Part shown: one piece after another, positions 17,248-25,345 of the stretch
How the letters are laid out: each line of letters starts with the position of its first letter
How positions within the stretch are numbered: the stretch's first letter is position 1
Assembly (NCBI GenBank): GCA_947259215.1
Contig: CAMYLJ010000003.1
Span: forward strand, 62,001 to 126,000
DNA from: an uncultured delta proteobacterium
Lineage (GTDB): Bacteria; Myxococcota_A; UBA9160; JAFDET01
Reading direction: 5' to 3'
Length of the DNA: 64,000 nucleotides
The notes under the pieces: model-generated
The model's input: the letters and a program-made list of their open reading frames with translations, nothing else
Database searches by the model: none
Told to the model about the DNA's origin: nothing
Program-made: the position numbers and the translations under genes

Positions 17248-17254
17248 GGGCGCG

Positions 17255-18130
17255 TCAGCGGGCGGCGGTCTTGCGCTTGCTTCCGCCCTTGGGCTTGCCC
17301 TTGCCCTTGGCGGGTTTGCGCACGCGCTGCATGCCGGCCTTGGCGGCCTCGCCCTCGCGCTTCTCGGCGAGGCTCTGCTTCAGCGCCGCCACCAGGTCGA
17401 TGATCTGCTCCCGCGGCTCCTCGGCCGGCGCCGCCACCACCTCCTCGCCGGCCACCTTGCGGTCGACGGCCGCGAGCACCGCCTGGCGGTACTCGTCCTC
17501 GTAGCGCTCCGGCTCGAAGGCGTCGTTCGAGAGCTGGTCGATGAGCTGCTTGGCGAGCTCCACCTCGCCCGCCTTGAAGCCGGCGCCGTCCTCCAGGTCG
17601 ACGTCGTCGAAGCCGCGCACCTCGTCCGCGTAGTGAAGGCCGTGGAGGACCAGGCCCTCGGCGTAGGGCCGGAGCAGCACCAGCTGCTGGCGGCCGCGGG
17701 TCGAGTAGCGCCCGATCGCCACGCGCCCCATCTCACGCATGGACTCGCAGAGCAGGCGGTACGCCTTGGCGCCGCCCTTGTCGGGGCCGAGCAGGTTGGC
17801 GCGGTCGAAGTAGAGCGGATCCACCTTTTCGATGGGCACGAACTCCTCGATCTCGATCGTGCGGTCGCTCTTCTGCTCGAGCGCCTTCAGCTCCTCCTCC
17901 CCGAACACCACGTACTGGCCGCGGCTGTACTCGTAGCCGCGCAGGGTGTCTCCCCGCTCGACCACCTCGCCGGTCCGGGCGTTCACCAGCTGCTGCTTCA
18001 CCCGGGTCTTGTCCTTCGGGTCCAGCATGTTGAAGCGCACGGCCTGGCTCTGGCTGGCCGTGTAGAGCTTCACGGGGATCGAGACGAGTCCGAACGAGAT
18101 GGTGCCGGAGGAAGTCGCGCGAGCGGGCAT
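17255..18130 (-). CDS. ku: Ku DNA end-binding protein, 291 aa
   Basis: Bacterial Ku forms a ring-shaped homodimer on double-strand breaks and recruits LigD for non-homologous end joining. The start MPARATSSGTISFGLVSIPV is the standard Ku N-terminus. The core contains RGYEYSRGQYVVFGEEEL, IEIEEFVP and the YSTRGRQQLVLLRPY beta-barrel strand. The C-terminus (about 265-291) is a Lys/Arg/Gly tail (KPAKGKGKPKGGSKRK), common in Ku proteins and involved in DNA contact. Start ATG 18130 is preferred over in-frame codons further upstream, which would run into the ligD region. It is divergent from ligD with 61 bases between the starts, and followed by the MerR/TPR gene. Confidence 0.96.
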   Translation of the reverse strand: MPARATSSGTISFGLVSIPVKLYTASQSQAVRFNMLDPKDKTRVKQQLVNARTGEVVERGDTLRGYEYSRGQYVVFGEEELKALEQKSDRTIEIEEFVPIEKVDPLYFDRANLLGPDKGGAKAYRLLCESMREMGRVAIGRYSTRGRQQLVLLRPYAEGLVLHGLHYADEVRGFDDVDLEDGAGFKAGEVELAKQLIDQLSNDAFEPERYEDEYRQAVLAAVDRKVAGEEVVAAPAEEPREQIIDLVAALKQSLAEKREGEAAKAGMQRVRKPAKGKGKPKGGSKRKTAAR

Positions 18131-18191
18131 GGCGCACCCGGGGCCGGGGGAAGTGAACGGAGGACGAAAATCGTACCATAGGCTCTTCGGC

Positions 18192-20708
18192 ATGGGCGAC
18201 CTCAAGCCTTACCGCGCCCGGCGCGACCCCGAGCAGAGCCCCGAGCCCTTCGGCGGCGAGGGGGAGCTGCGGGCTCTCGCCCCCGCCGCGCCGCGCCGGT
18301 TCGTGGTGCAGCAGCACGCGGCGCGCCGCCTGCACTGGGACCTGCGCCTGGAGATCGGCGGCGTGCTGGCGAGCTGGGCGGTGCCCCGGGGCCCGAGCCT
18401 CGACCCCGCCGAGCGGCGCCTGGCGGTCCGCACGGAGGACCACCCGCTCGAGTACGCCGAGTTCGAAGGCGTGATTCCGGAGGGCAACTACGGCGCCGGT
18501 GCGATGATCGTCTGGGACGCCGGCAGCTACTCCAGCGCGAACGGCGAGGCGCCGGACGCCGGGCTCGCGTCCGGAAAGCTCGACCTGGTGCTCGAGGGCC
18601 ACAAGCTGCGCGGGCGCTTCGCGCTGGTGCGGACGAAGGGGGAGGGCGGACGCGAGTGGCTGCTCCTGAAGAAAGGAGCGAAGCCCGCCGGGCTCGAGGA
18701 GCCGGTGGTGGTGTCGCCCGCCTCCGTGCTCTCGGGACTGAGCGTGGAGGAGCTGGCGGCGGGCGTGACCCGCGACGCCGACGTGCGCCGCAGGCTGCGC
18801 GGCGTGCCGCGCGACGAAGAGGACGTGGCGGCGCTGCGGCCGATGCTCGCGGACCGGGCCGAGGCGCCGTTCTCCGATCCGCACTGGCTCTTCGAGCTGA
18901 AGTACGACGGGGTTCGCGTGCTGGCGGAGCGCCGGGGTCCGGACGTGCGGCTCTTCGCACGCACGGGCGCCGAGCGCACGCACGTCTACCCGGAGGTGGC
19001 CCGGGCGGTCGCCCGTCTCCCCCTGGACGACTTCGTGCTCGACGGCGAGCTGGTGGCGCTGGACTCGAACGGCCGCAGCTCCTTCGAGCGCTTGCAGCGG
19101 CGTTGGACCCAGACCGATCCGCGGATCGTGGCGCGGCTCCAGGTCGAGATCCCCACGCTGCTGTACGCCTTCGACCTGCTGCGTGCGGCGGGGCGCGACC
19201 TGCGCGGGCTGCCCCTGGCGCGGCGCAAGCAGATCCTGTCGCTCTTTGCCCCGAGGACGGGAGTGGTGCGCTTCGCCGACCACGTGGAGGGCGACGGGGA
19301 GGCGCTCTTCGCCGCGGCCGCCGAGCAGGGGCTCGAGGGTGTGGTGGCCAAGCGCGCCGACGCGCCCTACGAGGCCGGCCGGCGTTCGCGGCGCTGGCAG
19401 AAGCTGCGGGTGCCCCGTACGGCGGACCTGGTCGTGGTCGGCTGGGTCCCAGGGAAGGGATCGCGCGCGGATCTCGGCGCCCTGATGCTGGCCTGGTGGC
19501 GCGACGGCGAGCTCGCCTACGCGGGGAACGTCGGCTCGGGCTTCGACGACGCCACCCTGGCGGCGCTGCGCGAGAGCCTGTCGGAGCTGCGGACCGACGC
19601 GCCGGCCTTCGTCGGCGCGCCGGAACCGGCCGCTCGAGGCACTGCCTACGTGCGGCCCGAGCGGGTGTGCGAGGTGCGCTATACGCAGGTCACCTCCACC
19701 GGCGTGCTGCGGCAGCCGGTCTTTCTGCGCCTGCGCGACGACAAGCCCGCGTCCGAGTGCGATGCGCCCAGCGAGCGCAGCGCGGCGGCCGAGGCGCTCG
19801 CCCCGGCGGCGCCGCAGCCGAATCCCGGGTCCGAGCTCGAGCTCACGCGGCTCGACAAGGTGTTCTGGCCGGTGGAGGGCTACACCAAGGGAGATCTGCT
19901 GGCCTACTACGAGCGGGCCTGGCCCTGGCTCGAGCCCTACCTGCGCGACCGCCCGGTGGTGCTTACGCGCTACCCGGACGGGATCGAGGGCAAGCACTTC
20001 TACCAGAAGAACGCGCCGGACTTCACGCCGGACTGGGCCACGCGCCGCGAGATCGACGGCACCGACTACTTCGTCTGCAACGACCTGCGCACGCTCCTCT
20101 ACGTGATCAACTCGGGCGCGATCCCGCTGCACGTCTGGAGCGCGCGGCTCGCGGACCTGGAGCATCCGGACTGGCTGATCCTGGACCTGGATCCGAAGCA
20201 GGCGCCATTCGCCGCGGTGCTCGAGGTGGCGCGGCGCCTGCACCGCCTGCTGGACGCGCTCGGCGCCACCCACGTGGTGAAGACCTCGGGGCAGGACGGC
20301 CTGCACGTCCTGCTCCCGCTGGGCGGGCGGCTCGGCCATGCGGAGTCCCGTGCCCTGGCCGAGGTGCTGGCCCGGGTGGTGGTGGCCGACCTGCCCGAGA
20401 TCGCCACGGTGACGCGCCCCGTGGCCGCGCGCGGCGACAAGGTCTACGTGGACTACCTCCAGAACGGGCGGGGCCAGCTCCTGGCGGCGCCGTTCTCGGT
20501 GCGGCCGCGCGCGGGCGCGCCCGTATCGATGCCTCTCACCTGGCGCCAGGTCACGGCGCGGCTCGACCCCGGGCGCTGGACCATCAAGACCGCCATCCCC
20601 CGAGTCGAGAAGCACGGGGATCCCGTGCTGCCGGTCCTGGGGGAAGGGGTGGACGCCGAGGCGATCCTCGGGGCCCTGGGTGAGCGGCTGGCCGACGGGG
20701 TAGGATGA
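18192..20708 (+). CDS. ligD: Multifunctional DNA ligase D, 838 aa, order PE-LIG-POL
   Basis: Three domains lie in the Pseudomonas-type order. The N-terminal 3'-phosphoesterase (about 30-170) keeps His42, His48, Asp50, Arg52, His84 and Tyr88, the same residues and even the same numbers as described for P. aeruginosa LigD. The ATP-dependent ligase (about 210-510) has motif I KYDG with the adenylated Lys237 and a later EGVVAKR motif. The C-terminal primase-polymerase (about 550-830) starts at LTRLDKVFWP and has the metal-binding DLD at 665-667. With Ku it repairs double-strand breaks. The ATG at 18192 is chosen because the conserved numbering fits. The stop overlaps the next gene (ATGA). Confidence 0.96.
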   Translation: MGDLKPYRARRDPEQSPEPFGGEGELRALAPAAPRRFVVQQHAARRLHWDLRLEIGGVLASWAVPRGPSLDPAERRLAVRTEDHPLEYAEFEGVIPEGNYGAGAMIVWDAGSYSSANGEAPDAGLASGKLDLVLEGHKLRGRFALVRTKGEGGREWLLLKKGAKPAGLEEPVVVSPASVLSGLSVEELAAGVTRDADVRRRLRGVPRDEEDVAALRPMLADRAEAPFSDPHWLFELKYDGVRVLAERRGPDVRLFARTGAERTHVYPEVARAVARLPLDDFVLDGELVALDSNGRSSFERLQRRWTQTDPRIVARLQVEIPTLLYAFDLLRAAGRDLRGLPLARRKQILSLFAPRTGVVRFADHVEGDGEALFAAAAEQGLEGVVAKRADAPYEAGRRSRRWQKLRVPRTADLVVVGWVPGKGSRADLGALMLAWWRDGELAYAGNVGSGFDDATLAALRESLSELRTDAPAFVGAPEPAARGTAYVRPERVCEVRYTQVTSTGVLRQPVFLRLRDDKPASECDAPSERSAAAEALAPAAPQPNPGSELELTRLDKVFWPVEGYTKGDLLAYYERAWPWLEPYLRDRPVVLTRYPDGIEGKHFYQKNAPDFTPDWATRREIDGTDYFVCNDLRTLLYVINSGAIPLHVWSARLADLEHPDWLILDLDPKQAPFAAVLEVARRLHRLLDALGATHVVKTSGQDGLHVLLPLGGRLGHAESRALAEVLARVVVADLPEIATVTRPVAARGDKVYVDYLQNGRGQLLAAPFSVRPRAGAPVSMPLTWRQVTARLDPGRWTIKTAIPRVEKHGDPVLPVLGEGVDAEAILGALGERLADGVG

Positions 20709-21475
20709 CGGGCGCCATGGAGCTTCGCGTCGGCACCAGCGGCTTCAGCTACAAGGAGTGGAAGGGTCCCTTCTACCCCGAGGACCTGCCCGCGAAGAAG
20801 ATGCTCACGTACTACGCGGAGCACCTCGGGACGGTCGAGATCAACAACACCTTCTACCGCCTGCCCAAGGCGAGCGTGCTGGAGTCGTGGGCCGAGCAGG
20901 TGCCCGAGGGCTTCCGCTTCGTCATCAAGGCGTCGCGGCGCATCACCCACTTCAAGCGCCTGAAGGAGGCGGGTGACGAGACCGCCTACCTGTTGCGCAC
21001 GGTGAGCGCCCTCGGCGACCGGCTCGGCTGCCTTCTCTTCCAGCTGCCGCCGAACCTGAAGCTCGACCTGCCGCGGCTCGACGCGTTCCTGGGCGAGCTG
21101 CCGGCGGACGTGCCGGCGGCCTTCGAGTTCCGGCATCCCTCGTGGGCCTGCGCCGAGGTGTTCGACCGCCTGCGGGCCGATGACCGCGCCTGGGTGGGCG
21201 TGGACGCCGACGACGCGCCCCTGGAGCGGCTGGTACGGACTGCGAGCTGGGGCTACCTGCGCCTGCGCGGCGCGGGCTACGACGCCGACGCGCTGGCCGG
21301 CTGGGCGGCGCGGATCCAGCAGCCGGGCTGGCGCGAGGCCTTCGTGTTCTTCAAGCACGAGGACGAGGGCGCCGCGCCGCGCCTGGCCGCGGAGCTGGCG
21401 GACCACGTGACGGCCGGTCCGCGGCCGGCGCCCGCCCGCCCGGCGCGCCGCCGGAGCCGCCGCGAATCCGCCTAG
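20705..21475 (+). CDS. DUF72 domain protein, 256 aa
   Basis: The protein shows the DUF72 pattern: VGTSGFSYKEWKGPFYP near the start, EINNTFYRLP, VIKASRRITHFKRL, LLFQLPPNLKLD, AFEFRHPSW and a final FVFFKHEDEG. DUF72 proteins have a TIM-barrel fold and no firmly established reaction. The ATG at 20705 overlaps the ligD stop; a second ATG at 20717 (MELRVGTSG) is a reasonable alternative. It is therefore probably co-expressed with ligD, although its link with end joining is unproved. Its TAG stop shares CTAG with the stop of the convergent SDR gene. Confidence 0.88.
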   Translation: MTGAMELRVGTSGFSYKEWKGPFYPEDLPAKKMLTYYAEHLGTVEINNTFYRLPKASVLESWAEQVPEGFRFVIKASRRITHFKRLKEAGDETAYLLRTVSALGDRLGCLLFQLPPNLKLDLPRLDAFLGELPADVPAAFEFRHPSWACAEVFDRLRADDRAWVGVDADDAPLERLVRTASWGYLRLRGAGYDADALAGWAARIQQPGWREAFVFFKHEDEGAAPRLAAELADHVTAGPRPAPARPARRRSRRESA

Positions 21476-22212
21476 AAGCTCTCCTTGTAGGGGCGCAGGT
21501 CGAGCTCGAGGGTCCAGGCCGTGCGGTCCTGTGCGTGCAGGTGCCAGTACGCGTCGGCGATGGCGTCGGTCGCGAGCATCCCGTCCTCGCCCAGACGCTC
21601 GGCCACCTGGGGCAGGCGCGAGCGGATCTGCTCCCCGGCGATCACGCCGTCGACCACGACGTGGCCGACGTGGACGCCCTGGGGGCCGAGCTCCCGCGCC
21701 AGCCCGAAGGCCAGCGCGCGCAGCGCCGCCTTGGCCGAGGCGAAGGCCGCGAAGGGCGGGCGCGCCCGCAGGGAGGCGGTGGCCCCGGTGAAGAGCAGGG
21801 TCCCGCTGCCGCGCGGGAGCATGCGGCGGGCGGCCTCGCGGCCGACGAGGAAGCCTCCGAAGCAGGTGGTGCGCCAGGTCTCCTCGAAGAAGCCGGCCTC
21901 CATCTCCGCCAGGTTCCCGACGCGCATGTTGCCGGCGTTGTGGACGGCGAGGGCCAGGCCGCCCGCCTCGGCGTCGGCGGCCTCGAAGAGCCGCGCCACC
22001 TCGGCTTCCGAGGTGGTGTCGGTCGCCAGGGCGCTGGCCGCACCGCCGGCGGAGCGGATCTCCCCGACCACCGCCTCCAGCCGCTCGCGGGTCCGGCCCG
22101 CCGGAAAGACGTGGAGCCCCTCGCGCCCGAAGCGGCGGCAGAGGGCGGCGCCGAGGCCTTCCCTCGCGCCCACGCCCACCACCACCGCGCTGCCGCTCGT
22201 CACCGCTGCCAT
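21472..22212 (-). CDS. Short-chain dehydrogenase/reductase family protein lacking the catalytic Tyr, 246 aa
   Basis: The Rossmann fold is clear: VVVGVGAREGLGAALCRRFG for dinucleotide binding, HNAGNMRVG for the NAG motif, and FTGATASLRARPPFAAF. At the YxxxK site the sequence is FASAK, so the usual catalytic Tyr is Phe while Lys is kept. Relatives with the same FTGATASL and FAxAK pattern exist, so this is a subfamily trait rather than an error, and it casts doubt on classical ketoreductase activity. It is the last gene of a minus-strand run (LolA-like, DUF1302, methyltransferase, SDR). Its stop shares CTAG with the DUF72 gene. Confidence 0.85.
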   Translation of the reverse strand: MAAVTSGSAVVVGVGAREGLGAALCRRFGREGLHVFPAGRTRERLEAVVGEIRSAGGAASALATDTTSEAEVARLFEAADAEAGGLALAVHNAGNMRVGNLAEMEAGFFEETWRTTCFGGFLVGREAARRMLPRGSGTLLFTGATASLRARPPFAAFASAKAALRALAFGLARELGPQGVHVGHVVVDGVIAGEQIRSRLPQVAERLGEDGMLATDAIADAYWHLHAQDRTAWTLELDLRPYKESF

Positions 22213-22267
22213 GGCACCTCCTCCGCGCCGTCGGGATCCCGTTGCGATGCGCGTCGCGGGCTCCGGG

Positions 22268-23056
22268 TCACGCGTCGGGCGGCCGCCGCCGTTCGACGCG
22301 ACAGACGCCCTTCAGCTCCACCGGGTCGTCGAGGCTCGCGAAGTGCTCGCGCATGGCCTGGCGCGCGGCGCCGAGTGCCGTCTCCAGCTCCGCGTTCGAG
22401 AGCGCGAAGGTCCAGGCGAAGGCGCGCTCCCCGATCAGGCGCAGCATGGCCGCGGGCACCAGGCTGCGCTGAAAGGAGAACGACGCCGGCTCGGCGTCGA
22501 GGGGCCAGCCCGCCACGTCGAGGCTGCGATCGCGTTCGCCGGCGCCGGCGCGGGCCACCCGGAAGCCGCTCCCACGCGAGGCGCGCCGGCTGACGGCGTC
22601 GAGGACCGGCACCCCGGACTCGGCGTGCACCAGCGCGGCTCCGGGGCGCAGCACGCGCGCGACCTCGTCGAGGGCCCGGCGCCACGCGGGGATCAGGTGG
22701 AAGACGCGCACGACCAGGACGGCGTCGACGCTGGCGTCGGGCAGGGGCAGGCGCGTCGCGTCGGCGCGGGCCACGTGGACGGGGAGCGCTCCCCGCTGCC
22801 GGCGCAGCTGCTCGAGCATGGGGCGCGAGAGGTCCACGCCGACTACCGAGCCCACGTGGGGCGCGACGGCTCGCGCGACCCGACCGGTCCCGACCCCGAT
22901 CTCGAGCAGCCTGCCGGAGGAGCCGATTCGCGCCTCGTGGGCGATCAGCTCCCCGAAGCGGGCCGATGTCTCCGGGGGCAGGCCGCGGGTCGCGTCGTAG
23001 ATCCCGGCCACGCGGTCGAAGGGAACGGAGCCGGGAGAAGCGTTCCTGGAGGTCAT
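22268..23056 (-). CDS. Class I SAM-dependent methyltransferase, 262 aa
   Basis: Residues about 20-160 form a Methyltransf_11-type domain: FDRVAGIYDATRGLPPE, the SAM-binding LLEIGVGTGRVARAVA, GVDLSRPMLEQL, ADATRLPLPDASVDAVLVV and VLRPGAALVHAE. The last 100 residues resemble a C-terminal cap seen in small-molecule methyltransferases. The substrate is not deducible. The ATG at 23056 lies 8 bases after the stop of the DUF1302 gene, and the SDR gene follows 55 bases later, so it sits in the middle of a four-gene operon. Confidence 0.88.
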   Translation of the reverse strand: MTSRNASPGSVPFDRVAGIYDATRGLPPETSARFGELIAHEARIGSSGRLLEIGVGTGRVARAVAPHVGSVVGVDLSRPMLEQLRRQRGALPVHVARADATRLPLPDASVDAVLVVRVFHLIPAWRRALDEVARVLRPGAALVHAESGVPVLDAVSRRASRGSGFRVARAGAGERDRSLDVAGWPLDAEPASFSFQRSLVPAAMLRLIGERAFAWTFALSNAELETALGAARQAMREHFASLDDPVELKGVCRVERRRPPDA

Positions 23057-23064
23057 GCGACGCC

Positions 23065-24495
23065 TCAGAGACCGAATCCGAACTCATAGCGAAACCTCAG
23101 GAAAACGCGGCTCGGGCGGCCGGGGAACGGGTCGAAGAGGCAGCCTCCGGTGGCGGCGGGCACGCAGCTTCGGCGGGCCGAGAACTGCCCCAGCAGGCCC
23201 GTGCTCGGCCCCGTGAAGAGATCGGCCCCCAGCACGAGCGACAGGCGATCGGTGGCCCGCCACTCGATGGACGGCCGCAGCATCGACTCGTTGTCCTCCA
23301 CGCCGTAGAGCACGAAGAGCTGCGGGAAGAGCGTCTCGCCCAGCAGGTCGAAGCGCAGCAGCACCGACAGGAAGTGGCGAAACGCGTCGAGCTGGATGCG
23401 CGAGTCGTGGTCGAAGATCACGTACTGGATGAACTGGAGGTTGGCGAAGAGGGGAGACCAGCCGTTCCAGTCCAGGCCGAGGGCGTACTGGAGATCGGGT
23501 CGTTGCACGATCCCGTCGGAATCGCCGAGGTCGTCCACCACGAACTGCCGGCCTCCGCTGACGGTGCCCTCGCCCCACAGCGTGAAGTTCGCCACGGCCG
23601 CGGAGAACGAGAAGCCGCCGCTGCGCAGGCGCCGGTGACGGCGACGCAGGACGTTGCTGATGCCGCCGTCGACGGGCACCACGCGCCGTTCGAAGGCGCC
23701 CAGCGGATCCGTGCGGTCCCAGTAGAAGAGGCCCCAGTCCACGCCGCGGAAGACGCCGCCGACCCGGCCGCCGAAGCTCCAGGCCTGGCCGCTGGCGTCT
23801 ACCGGCTTTTCGTCTTCGCCCAGGATCACCGTCGGCGCTCGTCCGGGCGCGGCCGCCAGTCCCGGGAAGAGCCCGCGGAGGTTCTGGGAGAACGCGAACT
23901 CGCTCTCCGGATCGGCCAGGTCATCCGGCTCCCAGTCCGGGAAGGCCAGAGCCTGGAAGGTCAGGCCGCCGGCGAAGCCGTCCAGCCGCGCACCCCAGGT
24001 CGGCGTGCGCGCGGTGACGAAGTCGTCGAGGATGAACTCGCGGAAGTCCTGGGGGTTCACCACGTCCAGCACCCGCAGCCCGAAGGACTGGCCCCACACG
24101 ACCTGCTGCTTGCCGAGCCGGACGTCGAGGCGGGCCCCGCCCACGCGGCCCCGCCAGTCGGCGTAGAGCTCGCGCAGCTCCGCCTCCACGTGGCGAGAGC
24201 CGCCCACGTTCCAGCGGTCGACGGGAAACTCGCCGAAGTCCGGGTCCGGGCCGTTCAAGCGGGCGATCGGGTCGTAGAGCAGCCAGCCGTGGGCGTGCAC
24301 CCCCCAGTCGTCGTTCAGCTGGAGGGTCAGTTCCGGGGCGATGCGGTTCTGCGACTTCTGGGCGCGTCGGGGCGAGTAGACGCGCCAGGCGGTGTCGCTC
24401 TCGAAGTAGACCGTGCCGTCCAGGCTCGGGGCTGCGTCTGCCCCGGGCGCCTGGCCCAGGCCGAGCAGGATCGCCAGCGCGAGCCGCCGGCCCAC
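23065..24495 (-). CDS. DUF1302 family outer-membrane protein, 476 aa
   Basis: After a short signal peptide (to about residue 22, PGADA) the sequence is beta-rich with an alternating aromatic pattern. It contains the DUF1302-like segments RLGKQQVVWGQSFGLRVLDV and VNPQDFREFILDDFV, and it ends in an FRYEFGFGL outer-membrane beta-barrel type C-terminus. DUF1302 proteins are predicted porin-like barrels often encoded with a LolA-like protein and an RND/MMPL transporter, in systems linked to steroid, terpene or lipid handling. The GTG start at 24495 follows the LolA-like stop with no gap, indicating translational coupling. No MMPL gene is present nearby. Confidence 0.88.
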   Translation of the reverse strand: MGRRLALAILLGLGQAPGADAAPSLDGTVYFESDTAWRVYSPRRAQKSQNRIAPELTLQLNDDWGVHAHGWLLYDPIARLNGPDPDFGEFPVDRWNVGGSRHVEAELRELYADWRGRVGGARLDVRLGKQQVVWGQSFGLRVLDVVNPQDFREFILDDFVTARTPTWGARLDGFAGGLTFQALAFPDWEPDDLADPESEFAFSQNLRGLFPGLAAAPGRAPTVILGEDEKPVDASGQAWSFGGRVGGVFRGVDWGLFYWDRTDPLGAFERRVVPVDGGISNVLRRRHRRLRSGGFSFSAAVANFTLWGEGTVSGGRQFVVDDLGDSDGIVQRPDLQYALGLDWNGWSPLFANLQFIQYVIFDHDSRIQLDAFRHFLSVLLRFDLLGETLFPQLFVLYGVEDNESMLRPSIEWRATDRLSLVLGADLFTGPSTGLLGQFSARRSCVPAATGGCLFDPFPGRPSRVFLRFRYEFGFGL

Positions 24496-25290
24496 CTAGG
24501 GAACCCCGTGGCGCAGGGCGCTCTCGGCGAAGACGTCGTCGGTCAGCCCCAGGTCGTGCTCGACGGACTGGACCTCGATCCGCGTCCGGTGCTTGCGGCG
24601 CACGCCGTCCATCTCGAGCTCGCGCCAGGCCCAGATCCCGTCCACCTGCTGCCAGCGGATGCGGAGCGTCTTCTCCAGCCGGTCGCCCCGGGCGTAGAAG
24701 TCGATGCGCGAGGGCGTGTGGCGCTCCGGGTGGACGTAGACGACGCGCCGCTCGTAGCCGGACTCCCCCTTCGGCGTCGATTCCACCACCCAGTGGACCA
24801 CGCCGTCCAGCTCTTCGCGCCTCAGGAGCCGATGCTCGTCCTCGCCCACGGCGCGCTCGGAAAGGTCTTCGTAGCTGAAGTCGCTGCCGGCGAAGAGCTT
24901 GTCCCGGTCGCCGCTGGCGATCCGGCGCACCTTGCGCAGGGCGGGCAGGTACACCCAGCGCCGGTCCTCTCCGCCCGCCCCGGCTCGGCTGTGCACCAGG
25001 AAGGCCGTGTCCTTCACCGGCGCCGGGGCGTCGAAGATGATCAGCCGCTGGCTGTGCAGTCCCTCGTCGTCGCCGCGGCGGTCGCGCCAGTAGGTCCGCG
25101 TCTCGCGCACCCGCTCGCGGCCGCTCTTCGGGATGAGCCGCCAGCGTGCGGCCAGCCGCTCGTCCGGGCCGCGGGGGCGCGCGTCGACGAGGGTCATGAC
25201 GGCGCGGCCGTCCGGCGGCGCGTCGTCGGCCGCGATCGCGCCGGCCGCCAGCGCCGCCAGCAGCAGGCCGGCGCTTGCCGGAGTTCGCAT
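24496..25290 (-). CDS. Outer membrane lipoprotein-sorting (LolA-like) protein, 264 aa
   Basis: A signal peptide (residues 1-21, ending AGAIAA) precedes a single LolA/LppX-like half-barrel: RERVRETRTYWRD, LIIFDAPAPVKDTAFLVHS, RRWVYLPALRKVRRI, FAGSDFSYEDL and ITEVQ-type end strands (RTRIEVQSVEHDLGL). This is the COG2834-type protein usually found beside DUF1302 proteins and MMPL-like exporters; it is thought to carry a lipophilic substrate across the periplasm. It is the first gene of the minus-strand operon with the DUF1302, methyltransferase and SDR genes, and is divergent from the GST gene by 55 bases. Confidence 0.87.
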   Translation of the reverse strand: MRTPASAGLLLAALAAGAIAADDAPPDGRAVMTLVDARPRGPDERLAARWRLIPKSGRERVRETRTYWRDRRGDDEGLHSQRLIIFDAPAPVKDTAFLVHSRAGAGGEDRRWVYLPALRKVRRIASGDRDKLFAGSDFSYEDLSERAVGEDEHRLLRREELDGVVHWVVESTPKGESGYERRVVYVHPERHTPSRIDFYARGDRLEKTLRIRWQQVDGIWAWRELEMDGVRRKHRTRIEVQSVEHDLGLTDDVFAESALRHGVP

Positions 25291-25345
25291 GCGCGTGGCA
25301 CCCTCCCGCGGCCGAGAATAGGGGATCCGCGGGAGACACGGCGGG

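Noticed and set aside
18131-18205. An extended Ku N-terminus starting at 18205
   Set aside because: It would overlap the ligD start and add residues unlike any Ku; MPARATSSGTISFGL is the standard beginning.
17733-20615. A 960-codon minus-strand open frame antisense to ligD
   Set aside because: No family resemblance, and ligD on the other strand has intact catalytic residues. Its end merely runs into the ku frame region.
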